Origin: Ramlibacter aurantiacus
GTDB lineage: Bacteria > Pseudomonadota > Gammaproteobacteria > Burkholderiales > Burkholderiaceae_C
Length of the DNA: 64,000 bases
Direction of reading: 5' to 3'
Assembly (NCBI RefSeq): GCF_016722895.1
Contig: NZ_JAEQNA010000001.1
Location: 1,116,001-1,180,000, forward strand
Of this stretch, positions 1 through 8,836 are shown in pieces. The notes under the pieces were generated by a model. The model worked only from the letters and a program-made list of their open reading frames with translations, searched no databases and was not told the origin of the DNA. Each line of letters starts with the position of its first letter. Positions within the stretch are counted from its first letter, which is position 1. A program made the translations under genes and the position numbers.

Positions 1-468
1 GATCCCGCAGCGCACGCCGGCGTACTCGATCTCGGCGCGCTGCCCGAGCCGCGCGATCTCCACGTCGTCGATCGCCAGGCCCAGCAGCGTACGCAGCGCA
101 CGCAGCGTGGCCACCTCCAGCGCCGCGCTGGAGGACAGGCCCACGCCCATGGGAACTTCGGATCGCACCTCGATGTCGAGTCCCGGCACCTGCGCGCCGC
201 GCTCCTTCACCAGCGCGAGGCAGCCGAAGACGTAGGTGGCGAACTGCTCGGCGGGCGGCTTCTCGAGGCTGAAGCGAACCGTCTGCCCGAGGTCGTCCGC
301 ATGCAGCGAAAAGCCGGGCGTGCCGTTGGGACGCAGGGTCACGCGGGTGCGCTGGCGGATCGCCACCGGCAGGACGAATCCGTCGTTGTAGTCGGTGTGC
401 TCACCCAGCAGGTTGACTCGCCCCGGGGCATCCGCGGTGACGCTGTCGGTCGGGGACATCGCGCTCAT
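1..468 (-). CDS. galK: galactokinase, partial (C-terminal part lies off the left edge)
   Basis: Galactokinase phosphorylates galactose to galactose-1-phosphate, the first committed step of the Leloir pathway in the cytoplasm. The 156 codons present contain the family signature GRVNLLGEHTDYNDG near residue 18 and the GHMP-kinase ATP-binding loop VPMGVGLSSSAA near residue 105; the frame stays open to base 1. The ATG at 466-468 overlaps the galT stop in a TGATG junction, which points to translational coupling; a second in-frame ATG three codons later is also possible. It is the last visible gene of an operon reading GH2 glycosidase, galT, galK, so the operon could carry a released galactosyl unit into UDP-galactose metabolism. 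Confidence 0.95.
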   Translation of the reverse strand, partial: MSAMSPTDSVTADAPGRVNLLGEHTDYNDGFVLPVAIRQRTRVTLRPNGTPGFSLHADDLGQTVRFSLEKPPAEQFATYVFGCLALVKERGAQVPGLDIEVRSEVPMGVGLSSSAALEVATLRALRTLLGLAIDDVEIARLGQRAEIEYAGVRCGI

Positions 469-1550
469 GGCAGTCGGGCCTCCACCTGTTGCAACTCGCG
501 CGCCTTGTCTTCGGGCAAGGCGTCCATGGCGAAGAAGCCGGCGGCCAGCTCGGTGCCCGCCAGGTACTTGAGCCGATCGCGCGTGCGGTACGGAGGCCAC
601 AACTGCGCATGCAGGTGCGACTCGGGATGGGCCTGGCCGTCGGTGGGCGCCTGGTACCAGGCCATAAGATAGGGGAAGGGCCGCCGCCACAAGCCGTCGT
701 ACTTGAGCAGCACGGTCTTGAGCGCACGCGCGAGGTCGATGCGCTCCCCGTCTCGCAGTTGAGCGAAGCCGGGGACCGGCCGCGAGGGCGCTATCCACAC
801 CTCGTAGGGATAGCGGGCGCACACCGGCACGAAGGCCACGGCATGCGGCCCCTCGTAGAGCATGCGCGCGCCATCGCGGCGTTCGGCCTCGATATGCGTC
901 TCGAGCAGGCCGCGGCCGTGGCGGGCATGGTGCTCCAGCGCCACCTGCTGCATGCGTTGCGGCACCGGCGGCACCACCGGATAGGCGTAGACCTGCCCGT
1001 GCGGATGGTGCAGCGTGACGCCGACTTCGGCGCCCCGGTTCTCGAAGGGCAGCACGTACCGGATGGACGGGTCGGCGCCGAGGCGGACGGTGCGGTCGCC
1101 CCAGACCTCCAGCAGCAGGGCCACGTGGTCCAGCGGCAGCGCGCCCAGCGAGGCCTGGCGATCCTGCGTGAAGACCACGACTTCGCATCGGCCGCTGGCC
1201 GGCGCGGTGGGCACGATCAGGTCGGGCGGCGGCGGCACGGAGCCGCCCAATGAAGGGAAGCGGTTCTCGAACACCGCCACGTCCCAGGGCGCGTCGGGGA
1301 CTTCGGTCGGGTTGGCCGCATCGACCGTGGGCGCCAGGGGGTTGTATTCGGGCGGCGGCAGGAAGGTGCGGTCCTGCCGATGCGCGGCATAGGTCACCCA
1401 TTCGCCTCTCAACGGATGCCAGCGCAGGTGCGCGCCGCCGGTGAGCGGATCGGGAAAGGGGCTGGGAGCCTGGATGCCGGCGGGCAAGGGGTGGCGCGCG
1501 TAGAGCGTCATCTCCCTCCCATCCGGCTTGCGCAGTTCCACCCGATGCAT
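465..1550 (-). CDS. galT: galactose-1-phosphate uridylyltransferase
   Basis: GalT exchanges UMP between UDP-glucose and galactose-1-phosphate, giving UDP-galactose and glucose-1-phosphate. The 361-residue product has the family length. It carries the HPHGQ active-site motif (HxHxQ; the middle His is uridylylated) near residue 181 and the conserved LRWHPLRGEWV and ENRFPSL segments of the N-terminal half. The frame extends far upstream, but the start is set by the ATG at 1548-1550, which overlaps the TGA of the GH2 gene by one base, and because the upstream extension only shadows that gene. It is followed by galK through another TGATG overlap. Confidence 0.96.
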   Translation of the reverse strand: MHRVELRKPDGREMTLYARHPLPAGIQAPSPFPDPLTGGAHLRWHPLRGEWVTYAAHRQDRTFLPPPEYNPLAPTVDAANPTEVPDAPWDVAVFENRFPSLGGSVPPPPDLIVPTAPASGRCEVVVFTQDRQASLGALPLDHVALLLEVWGDRTVRLGADPSIRYVLPFENRGAEVGVTLHHPHGQVYAYPVVPPVPQRMQQVALEHHARHGRGLLETHIEAERRDGARMLYEGPHAVAFVPVCARYPYEVWIAPSRPVPGFAQLRDGERIDLARALKTVLLKYDGLWRRPFPYLMAWYQAPTDGQAHPESHLHAQLWPPYRTRDRLKYLAGTELAAGFFAMDALPEDKARELQQVEARLP

Positions 1551-3343
1551 CACACCCCTCCGGGGATGTAGGTACGCGACTGGGAGGTCACCTGGCGGAC
1601 GCGCTCCAGCGGGATCTTGGGCGTGCGGTCGGCGTAGAGCAGGCCGTTGGCCTCCTGGAACGTGTCGGCGAATTGCGTGTAGCAAAAGCCACTGAAAAGG
1701 GCGGTGAAGATCACCGTCTCCAGCAACTGCTCGTAGGTGCGCGCGAAGGTTTCCTCGTCGCCGATCTCGGTGTAGCCCCAGATCTTCTTGACGCCCTGCT
1801 CCGCCCGGGCCTGGAAGGAGATGCCGCCGAACTCGGTGAGCATGATGGGCTGGCCGCGGTGGGGGTAGCCGTCGAGCGTGAGCACGCGGCCGCCCGGCCG
1901 CCGCCGGTCGAAGAGCTTCTCGGGCTCGACCTCGGGGCCGTAGCGCTGGCGGATGTGATCGAGGTTGGAGTCGTAGTCGTGGATGCCGATGATGTCGGTG
2001 GCCGACGATTCCCAGCCGTCGTTGCCGATGACGGCGCGGGTCTGGTCCAGCGTCTTGGTGAGGTGGTAGAGCGCCTCCACGGCGTGCCGGTGCGCCTTGA
2101 CCGCCGGCAGCTCGGGCACCCCCCAGGACTCGTTGAACGGCACCCAGACGATGACGCAGGGATGGCTGTAGTCGCGGTCCATCGCCTCCGTCCATTCGCG
2201 CACGATGCGCTTGATGGCGGTGCGGGTGAAGCGGTAGGCCGATGGCATCTCCTCCCACACCACCAGGCCCAGCTTGTCGGCCCAGTAGAGATAGCGCGGG
2301 TCCTCGATCTTCTGGTGCTTGCGCACGCCATTGAAGCCCATGGCCTTGGCCAGCTCGACGTCCCGGCGCAGGGCGTCGTCATCGGGCGCTGCCAGCAGCG
2401 TGTCCGGCCAGTAGCCCTGGTCCAGCACCATGCGCAGCACGTAGGGGCGGCCGTTGAGCATGAAGCGGTCCCGCGAGACATTGGCCGAGCGAAGCGCCGT
2501 GTACGAATGAACTTCATCGATCATCCGGCCGCCGCGCCACAGGCGCAGCTTGGCTTCCAGCAGCGTGGGCCGCTCGGGGCTCCACAGCAGCTCGTTGCGG
2601 AAGTCGTCGATGCCGGGGTCGGACAGAACGACGAAACGGTCGACTTCGCCATCGACCACCCGATAGCGGTCCCGCGCGAGCAGCTGCTCGCCATGCCACA
2701 ACTCGAGCTCCAGCGAGGTGTCGCCCCCGGAATCGCCCGCCACCCGGGCTTCCAGCCCGAGCGCGAAACCTTCGAGCTTGGGCGTCCAGCGGATCTTGTC
2801 GATGTGAATGGGTGACACCCGCTCCAGCCACACGGTCTGCCAAATGCCGGTGGTGCGGGGATACCAGATGGAGTGCGGCTCCGGTTGCCAGTCCTGCTTG
2901 CCGCGGGGCTTGGTCAGGTCGTGCGGGTCGTCGTCCGCGCGCACGGTGACGACCTGCTTGCCGTCGGGCCTGAGCGCCTGGGTGATATCGGCCCGAAAGG
3001 GGGTGTGGCCACCCTCGTGCGTGACGACCAGTTCTCCGTTGACCCAAACGCGGGCCGCATAGTCGACGGCGCCGAAGTGCAGGATGACCCGGTCATCGGC
3101 GGGCGTGAGCTCGAACTCACGCTGGTACCAGCAGACCTGATGGAAGCCACGGTCGCCGATGCCGCTGGCCTGGGATTCCGGCGGGTAGGGCACGACGATT
3201 TCCAAAGGCCACTCGGTGATGTCGGCGGGGCCGACGTGCCGCGCCTCGTTGTCGAAGCAGAAGCGCCAGCTGCCGTTGAGTGATTGCCAATGGTCGCGCC
3301 GCAACTGCGGTCGCGGATAGCCGTGTCGGGAAGATGGCTCCAA
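1550..3343 (-). CDS. glycoside hydrolase family 2 protein (beta-galactosidase/beta-glucuronidase type)
   Basis: GH2 enzymes cleave terminal beta-galactosides, glucuronides or mannosides by a retaining mechanism. The order of parts is typical: an N-terminal jelly-roll (LNGSWRFCFD, then YPPESQASGIGD), an immunoglobulin-like middle and a C-terminal barrel with the acid/base motif FNESWGVP near residue 400 and the nucleophile motif LTEFGG near residue 500. I chose the TTG at 3341-3343 because AGGAG sits seven bases ahead and the resulting 597 residues match UidA-like enzymes. The frame also opens at an ATG at 3494-3496, giving 648 residues with an N-terminus that looks unlike the family. No signal peptide is visible, so a cytoplasmic enzyme is likely. 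Being joined to galT and galK favours a galactoside substrate, by context only. Confidence 0.9.
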   Translation of the reverse strand: MEPSSRHGYPRPQLRRDHWQSLNGSWRFCFDNEARHVGPADITEWPLEIVVPYPPESQASGIGDRGFHQVCWYQREFELTPADDRVILHFGAVDYAARVWVNGELVVTHEGGHTPFRADITQALRPDGKQVVTVRADDDPHDLTKPRGKQDWQPEPHSIWYPRTTGIWQTVWLERVSPIHIDKIRWTPKLEGFALGLEARVAGDSGGDTSLELELWHGEQLLARDRYRVVDGEVDRFVVLSDPGIDDFRNELLWSPERPTLLEAKLRLWRGGRMIDEVHSYTALRSANVSRDRFMLNGRPYVLRMVLDQGYWPDTLLAAPDDDALRRDVELAKAMGFNGVRKHQKIEDPRYLYWADKLGLVVWEEMPSAYRFTRTAIKRIVREWTEAMDRDYSHPCVIVWVPFNESWGVPELPAVKAHRHAVEALYHLTKTLDQTRAVIGNDGWESSATDIIGIHDYDSNLDHIRQRYGPEVEPEKLFDRRRPGGRVLTLDGYPHRGQPIMLTEFGGISFQARAEQGVKKIWGYTEIGDEETFARTYEQLLETVIFTALFSGFCYTQFADTFQEANGLLYADRTPKIPLERVRQVTSQSRTYIPGGV

Positions 3344-3559
3344 GTTTCGTTCTCCTGCCAAAAGCGCCTGCAAGCTTTGCGCGCTGGCGTCCAGGGGCCT
3401 GTCGGACAAGCGCGCGAATGGCTCGCTCGGCCCGCCGTGCCAGGCAACGCGGCCGGAGTCAGGGGCGCCGGCGAATCGCAGGCCACCGTGAAGCATTCGC
3501 AGCGCTTACCGGCAGGTCAATCGGAGGCTGGAACCGCGCGCCACGCGGGGATTCCGGGC

Positions 3560-3590
3560 AAAAGAAAGGGCCCGGAGATCATCCGGGCCC
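3560..3590 (-). terminator. intrinsic terminator (minus strand)
   Basis: A perfect 9-bp stem (GGGCCCGGA/TCCGGGCCC) with a 5-base loop is followed, read on the minus strand, by a U-rich run. No protein gene on the minus strand ends immediately upstream. It may be the old terminator of the RNA gene whose fragment lies at 3792-3820, and it also insulates the gal operon from the island. Confidence 0.75.
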
Positions 3591-3791
3591 ATGTGTTTGG
3601 TGGTGGGATGATAGCCGGCGCCAAACTGAGTTGAAAGTACGCAATACAACGCTTGCGGGCTGGCGCAAACCACTGCGGAAACAACCGGAATCCCCAACCA
3701 GGACGCCGGACGTTCAAGCGGTTTTATCGCCGGACTGGTCGCCAATCTCGGTGGCCCAACTTCCAAGGACACCGCCAGGTCAATTCCGTTT

Positions 3792-3820
3792 GCGGGAATT
3801 GAACCCGCGTCCGCAGTCGC
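3792..3820 (-). other. ssrA (tmRNA) T-arm-like fragment, candidate attachment site
   Basis: Read on the minus strand this reads GACTGCGGACGCGGG, then TTCAATT and CCCGC: a 5-bp stem with a 7-base T-loop, preceded by the GCGGAC context typical of the 3' end of tmRNA. The acceptor-stem 3' strand and CCA are absent, and no tmRNA body or tag-coding sequence follows at higher coordinates, so it is a fragment and not a gene. The tmRNA T-loop is a known integration target of genomic islands, and an AlpA-like gene begins 134 bases away. Chance similarity to another tRNA T-arm cannot be excluded. The rest of 3591-3953 shows only a GC hairpin (3848-3866) and no credible gene. Confidence 0.35.
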
Positions 3821-3953
3821 AAGACGGCGGAGAACGGGCCCTCTTATCGCCGCAACAAACGCGGCGAATAGCCGACTTCGGGAAATGCCCTTGGCTTGAC
3901 TACGGAACAGCGTCCTTATGGACTCCTGCCAACTCATTCGGAAGGAGCCCAAA

Positions 3954-4172
3954 ATGGAAATCGTGCACTTCAATCAACGCCAGCTCGCCGCCCGCTGGGC
4001 CATCAGTGAGGCAACTCTTGAACGCTGGCGCAGCGAGGGCATCGGTCCCAAGTTTCTGAAGCTCTGCGGCCGCGTCCTCTACCGCCAGGTCGACATCGAA
4101 GCCTACGAAGAATCGTGCCTTGCGACTTCGACCAAGGCCACCAGCCCAGTTACCCACGTCGGCGGACGATGA
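3954..4172 (+). CDS. AlpA-like helix-turn-helix regulator/excisionase
   Basis: This 72-residue protein has the compact winged HTH of the AlpA/MerR-like excisionase group. The segment HFNQRQLAARW is followed by the recognition-helix region SEATLERWRSEGIGP and then by GRVLYR and a D-E pair (VDIEAYEES). Such proteins act as transcription activators or recombination directionality factors of integrated elements. The start at 3954 is chosen over an upstream in-frame ATG because GGAG lies seven bases before it. It is the first gene beside the tmRNA-like fragment. It is closely similar to the prophage gene at 59255-59467, agreeing at most positions over the first 50 residues. Confidence 0.75.
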   Translation: MEIVHFNQRQLAARWAISEATLERWRSEGIGPKFLKLCGRVLYRQVDIEAYEESCLATSTKATSPVTHVGGR

Positions 4173-4232
4173 GCGGCATCGCGGACCTTGCAGCGGCCCA
4201 CGTGCAGCGCGACGCTGCTGCCGACTGGGTGA

Positions 4233-5363
4233 TCAGGCTGCCACGGAAACCGTGTTGAAGTAGTCCGGCGACGCCGCCGTGACTGGATCGATTCGTTGCG
4301 CCTGCGCCAGCGCGAAGCTGCACCACGCTCCGAATGCAGAGTCGAGGCTCTGGGCTGCAAGTTCTGGCTTTTGCTTCAATGCGGCAACGAGCGAGCGGAT
4401 GTCGTTGGCTGCGCGGTGATCCGCAACCATCCCCAGCAGCCGATCTCTTGCCAGCTGCCGCTGCTGCGCTGCTTGCTCGGCGCGCTTTCGCTCCGCAGCG
4501 TCGCGCCTGGCAAGCTCCTCCCGTTCCTGCTCGGCTTTTTGCTCGAGTGCACGCTGATGCCGCCATTGCGCGTCGGCACGGCGCCGGCGCTCAGCGGACT
4601 CGAGCAGGCCGCGAGCGATGTCGTCGAGCTGCCGCTCCAGCGGACGCCGAGGTTCGTCACGCCACTCCAGCGGGGCGCTCTTACTGGCGATTGCCAGAAC
4701 GAGCCCGCCATTCTTTGCCTCGGTAAATCCGAAGCTGACCGACGTGCCGCCGAAGCCGACGTGTCCAAGGACGTCATGTGTCGTCCCTCGGCCTTGCACC
4801 CACTCAGCTCCGTCGGACATCGTACCGCTGCAGCCCAGGCGATCGAACGCATGGAGCAGCGAATTCACTATGCGCATCTCGCGCTGGTGGGCGGGGTCGT
4901 CGAAGTGGGGACGATAGAAGTCCCACTTGTCGGCCTCGTACTTCTGGCGCCGGCCGGCTTCGGCGCGAAGGACCTTTGATAAACCGGGGTGCGGGTCGGC
5001 CAGGTCCCGCAGCGCGCTGACGTGCCCGAGCCGCCGAAGCGCCGCCTGCAACAGTTCCTCGATCGACTCGGAAAATGTTGGCGGCTGCAGGTCCTCATCG
5101 GTCAGACGATGAGACCCATAACGGTCGTGGTCGAACGAGACGGTCTCGCGCGACCCCGGAAGGCGCAACGGCAAAGTTGGGCGCTTTGGCTTTGATACGC
5201 CGGCCTGCAGCTTCGCCCAGTAGCCCCGAGGAGGCATGGGAATGTTGGCCTGCAGGCAACGCTTGGCGAGCGCCACGTCCGAGATTTTGAATTGCTTCGC
5301 CAGGACGGTCCGGGGCTGCGACCATACGAGTTCATACAGCTCAGATCGCGTGATGTCTTTCAT
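4233..5363 (-). CDS. uncharacterised island protein with N-terminal HTH-like segment and coiled coil
   Basis: I do not recognise a named family with certainty. The 376-residue product begins with a region that looks DNA-binding (SELYELVWSQPRT, then SDVALAKRC and IPMPPRGYW), a pattern seen in uncharacterised proteins of proteobacterial islands. A middle domain contains FGFTEAKNGGLVLAIAS. A long charged stretch near residues 255-320, rich in Arg, Glu, Ala and Gln (AEQEREELARRDAAERKRAE), should form a coiled coil. The start at 5361-5363 has GGAG seven bases upstream; a longer reading to 5474 adds residues with no support. The gene is separated from the PLD operon by 132 bases. Confidence 0.7.
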   Translation of the reverse strand: MKDITRSELYELVWSQPRTVLAKQFKISDVALAKRCLQANIPMPPRGYWAKLQAGVSKPKRPTLPLRLPGSRETVSFDHDRYGSHRLTDEDLQPPTFSESIEELLQAALRRLGHVSALRDLADPHPGLSKVLRAEAGRRQKYEADKWDFYRPHFDDPAHQREMRIVNSLLHAFDRLGCSGTMSDGAEWVQGRGTTHDVLGHVGFGGTSVSFGFTEAKNGGLVLAIASKSAPLEWRDEPRRPLERQLDDIARGLLESAERRRRADAQWRHQRALEQKAEQEREELARRDAAERKRAEQAAQQRQLARDRLLGMVADHRAANDIRSLVAALKQKPELAAQSLDSAFGAWCSFALAQAQRIDPVTAASPDYFNTVSVAA

Positions 5364-5495
5364 GAGGGGCTCCAGCTTCGTGCGCCGGGTGCTATGCCCT
5401 CCTGCAACGCGCCCGTAAACGGCGACTCGTTCGGCCGCCAAAGTCCGAAGCACCGGCACAAAAGATCTCTGCAAACGACGGTGAAGAAGCGAGGA

Positions 5496-6281
5496 TCAAC
5501 TCGCATCGCCGTCCAAGTGATCAAATATTTCGCTCTGCATGTCTTCAAGTGCGGGGAGTACGTCCTTCTGTGTTAACAGTGTTTTGATATCGTCGGCGAA
5601 GTGCCCCAAGAATTCACAGAGCGCCGGGCTGGAATCGGTTTCCGAACTGATAACCTCCATGTATGCATCGATCACCTCAGCTGCGATCGCAGATAAGTCA
5701 GCTTCGGGGATGATCAACGTGTCGACGTGCGACGCCAGAATTTCCGAGAGTAAATCGGCGTTTGCGACCGCTGTGCAAACGAGTCCTGTGTGGCTCACTA
5801 CGTAACCGATGACATCGCCGCGGTGGGGGCCGATTAGGTCGAGATTCCGGCACGATGCCTTTTCGGCCATCTTGTCCATGACGAACGACTCGATGGCCTC
5901 GACCGATATAGTGCCCAGTTCGTACTCATTGGCAGCGGGGCCGCGTTCCGACGCATATACGGTCAGGAAAACCTGCAAATGCCGCGGCAAGTTATCAATT
6001 TGCGACGTCACAATGGCACGGACGGTCGAATCCCAATTCTCTGATAGGGAGCCAAACCCTGAAAGGTCATCATCAAAGGGACCTTCCTGTAGTACCCAGC
6101 AGTACTCGTCCCACAGATGACGAGCAGCGACGTCGCCGAAGATGCCAACCGCAGATCGGGATTGCAGCTGATTAATTACCCGTTGGACGAGCAGATCGAC
6201 TTCTGGACCTGATATGCCTTCGATGGCAGACGTAAGTCTCGAAACGCTTGCTGGATCGATCTCGGTGCGGTCGTTGGTCAT
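5496..6281 (-). CDS. uncharacterised acidic protein, third gene of PLD operon
   Basis: This 261-residue acidic, helix-rich protein has no motif I recognise. Its ATG overlaps the stop of the PLD gene by four bases (ATGA), so it is probably translationally coupled and made together with it. Repeated Asp/Glu-rich and Leu-rich stretches (SSETDSSPALCEFLGHF, VLPALEDMQSEIFDHL) suggest a partner or regulatory subunit, but that is inference. There is no signal peptide or membrane segment. Base composition is less GC-extreme than the gal operon, consistent with acquired DNA. Confidence 0.75.
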   Translation of the reverse strand: MTNDRTEIDPASVSRLTSAIEGISGPEVDLLVQRVINQLQSRSAVGIFGDVAARHLWDEYCWVLQEGPFDDDLSGFGSLSENWDSTVRAIVTSQIDNLPRHLQVFLTVYASERGPAANEYELGTISVEAIESFVMDKMAEKASCRNLDLIGPHRGDVIGYVVSHTGLVCTAVANADLLSEILASHVDTLIIPEADLSAIAAEVIDAYMEVISSETDSSPALCEFLGHFADDIKTLLTQKDVLPALEDMQSEIFDHLDGDAS

Positions 6282-8836
6282 GGTTTCGTACCACCGGCAG
6301 GAATGCGCCCACTGAACGAAGCGACGCGCCGGTCGAAAACGCGTTGTCCGTCGAACTCGTAGAGGCTGACCTCAGAGCCGGTCAGCGCCGCGACGACCCG
6401 AAGTCGTGGTGGGCGTGACCCTGGAACGACCGCGAGCGCCCCGACCCGAAGTTCGGCGTGCTTTCCAACGCTGATCTGACCCGCGTTCGCGATTTGAAGT
6501 CCAACACCGAGGTGCCGAGTGATCCACGTCGTGGCGCGCGCGCCCTCCTCTCCAGTCGGCGTAGCCGTCATCGCGACGCTGCGCTCGAGTTCCGCGACTT
6601 CTTCGCCATCGGCTGCTACTGATGGCAGAAGCTCGTAGAGAATAGCGTTGGCTTGAATTCGGCGCATCAAATCTTCCGGCTCCAGCATCGGGCTGATGCG
6701 GTCCGTGAGCTCTTCGCCCAGGTCCCATGCCAGCCAGAGAAGCAGGGATCGCAGATGGCTGACTTCTTCGATCGGTTCATCTGATTGGCCGAGCAACTTC
6801 CAGAGCAGCATCGACTTGGTCCCAAACAGGTAGGCCATTGCTCGCTCCAGCAGCAGGCGCCTGTCCTTTTCAGCGACGAAGGAGGGTCGGCTCCTCCATC
6901 GAGGAAAGTTGCGCAGCCGTCGAAGCTCGCGCACGACACCCAGCACTGCAACCAACTGCACAATGGCCATCCCCACCCGACTTTCGTCCTTGGCCGCGAG
7001 TTCGAGTTGATCCACCATTCTGCGAATGAGCGTACGCGACTTGCGCAGGACTATTTCGGCGATTTCGGTATCGCTAAGGCCGGTAGGCTCGGCGGCTGGC
7101 TCAGGCGTTTGGTCATCCTTTCCGATCGACTCCTCCTCTGTTCTTCCACGTTGATCAGTCCCTTTGTTCCCGCCAGGAAGATCCAGCCCCAGGCGTCGGA
7201 TCAGCACGTCGAGAAGATAGGCTAGGTCACCCGACTTCAACAAACGCAGCTTCCTCCTCTGCTTGGGCATGTCGGTCACATGCACGCCCAAACTCTCCGG
7301 CCTTTCCGGCAGCCCTGTCGGTGGCCGGTTCCCTTGACGGCCTGCGCCTGCACGCACCTCGTTCGCCACATCTTCAGAGAAGATCACTTTCTCGACACTC
7401 GCTATCAAGCGAGCGACGTCAGCTTCACCAGAACCTAAGGCGCCAAGTGCCTCGCGCAGCGCCGCTTGCCGCTTGGTGCGTGCCAGTCCGCTCAGTGCCG
7501 CGGGGTGATGGACCAGAACCCTCAGCGGCGTACCGTAATCGGCTGGCCTGACGAGCAAAGATCGCACTGCCGTGATATCAGCCTCAACCCGAAAATGGGT
7601 CCACCCCTCTTGACCGCCTTGGATGCTGGCCGGCCATTGATCGTGGGGATCGGCGCCGACAGCGATCGCGGAAGCAAATGCCCTTCCGCCAGAATTCGGC
7701 ATTGCGATGACATCCTGCTCTGTATCGGACACGCCCACGCAGATCGTCTCGGCTGGCGCAGTTGAAGCCGAAATTTCGGCCCGGGTCCTGGCGGCGGCTC
7801 TGAGCAGAACATCTGTATCGAGCGCGGCGCATGCGAACACGTCTAATATCCCCATCGCCTTCGCGGCCGCTTTTGCAGCGGCCGAAGTTCGCACCACTAC
7901 CGCTTCCGTGTTTCCGTGATCATCGGTCGTCATCCAGGCGGGCCAGCTCGGATTCGCGCTGCCCGAAACCAGCACCGCAGCCTCGTCGCCTTCAATGTAG
8001 ACGGCCTTTGCGTGCAAGTACGTCATGGCTGGCTCGTGCCACAGGCTCCTTGCATCGACGAATCGCGACCGTAACCCGCTGACATCCGCGCCGAGCTGCA
8101 CGGTCTCGGGGTCGATGGCGACGACTACTTCAGCCAAAGGCCATTGCGCCTCCAGGGTACGTAGAAACTTGCACCCAGAGTCAAAAAAGGCACCGATGAC
8201 GGCGACGCGTTTAGTTTCCTCGGGAAGTTGAGGAATCAGCTGCGCCCACAAGGTGGGGCTTCCGCGGAATTGACCTAATACGCCGGAGTGTCCAGCGGGC
8301 GGCGCCCTCTGCGTCAATGGCTGCAAGAAGTTGGAAAACGCCTTGGCGGTATCCACAACCTGCTCGGGTAGGAACGGCCTTTGCTGCTCGATCCACTGCT
8401 CGATCAACGCCCAGGTGTCCGTCAATGCCGCGGCGCCCTCTGCGTCCTTGGGGCCCTCGACCTCAATCCAGTTCGTAACCTCGTGGTTGTAGCCAAAGCC
8501 GGAGAGCGTGAGGTTGTGACTACCAATCAGGACGGCCGCCTTTTTCGGCCCAACCAGTACGCATATTTTGGGGTGAAATGCTCCGTGCATTCTCATGGGC
8601 ACGAGCGTGTAGGCATGCCCGGCAAGCCTGGGCCTTGAAGCCTCGCTTGCCCAAGATTGCGCGCACTGCACTGCGTCCATGAGCACGATGTTGTGTCGCA
8701 CTCCCACCGCAACCAATCGCCGCAGAACGACCTCCTCGTAAAACGGCAATGTCGCGTTGAATGTCGTGATCAGGGAGGCCTCGTACCCTCCGCGCTTCAC
8801 GATGTCCAGGATAGAGACCGCTTCAATATCAGCCAC
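6278..8836 (-). CDS. phospholipase-D-fold protein (two HKD-like motifs), putative defence nuclease
   Basis: This 852-residue protein carries two HKD-type half-sites in its first 300 residues. The first is FHPKICVLVG with H88 and K90, then GSHNLT at 105-110. The second is LHAKAVY with H275 and K277, then SGSANPS at 291-297. This pairing builds the bilobed active site of the PLD superfamily, which includes nucleases such as those of DISARM and some restriction systems. After a polar linker near residues 560-600 the remaining 250 residues are mostly helical and unrecognised. The start is a GTG that overlaps the upstream stop by eight bases. With genes on both sides it forms a three-gene operon without helicase or methylase, unlike known DISARM loci. 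DNA or RNA cleavage is inferred from the fold. Confidence 0.85.
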   Translation of the reverse strand: MADIEAVSILDIVKRGGYEASLITTFNATLPFYEEVVLRRLVAVGVRHNIVLMDAVQCAQSWASEASRPRLAGHAYTLVPMRMHGAFHPKICVLVGPKKAAVLIGSHNLTLSGFGYNHEVTNWIEVEGPKDAEGAAALTDTWALIEQWIEQQRPFLPEQVVDTAKAFSNFLQPLTQRAPPAGHSGVLGQFRGSPTLWAQLIPQLPEETKRVAVIGAFFDSGCKFLRTLEAQWPLAEVVVAIDPETVQLGADVSGLRSRFVDARSLWHEPAMTYLHAKAVYIEGDEAAVLVSGSANPSWPAWMTTDDHGNTEAVVVRTSAAAKAAAKAMGILDVFACAALDTDVLLRAAARTRAEISASTAPAETICVGVSDTEQDVIAMPNSGGRAFASAIAVGADPHDQWPASIQGGQEGWTHFRVEADITAVRSLLVRPADYGTPLRVLVHHPAALSGLARTKRQAALREALGALGSGEADVARLIASVEKVIFSEDVANEVRAGAGRQGNRPPTGLPERPESLGVHVTDMPKQRRKLRLLKSGDLAYLLDVLIRRLGLDLPGGNKGTDQRGRTEEESIGKDDQTPEPAAEPTGLSDTEIAEIVLRKSRTLIRRMVDQLELAAKDESRVGMAIVQLVAVLGVVRELRRLRNFPRWRSRPSFVAEKDRRLLLERAMAYLFGTKSMLLWKLLGQSDEPIEEVSHLRSLLLWLAWDLGEELTDRISPMLEPEDLMRRIQANAILYELLPSVAADGEEVAELERSVAMTATPTGEEGARATTWITRHLGVGLQIANAGQISVGKHAELRVGALAVVPGSRPPRLRVVAALTGSEVSLYEFDGQRVFDRRVASFSGRIPAGGTKP

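Noticed and set aside
1673..2815. Long plus-strand frame opposite the GH2 gene
   Set aside because: It is antisense to a clear GH2 enzyme; GC-rich third positions create such shadows.
3591..4172. A complete tmRNA gene
   Set aside because: No acceptor stem, tag-coding sequence or pseudoknots follow; only a T-arm-like fragment is present.
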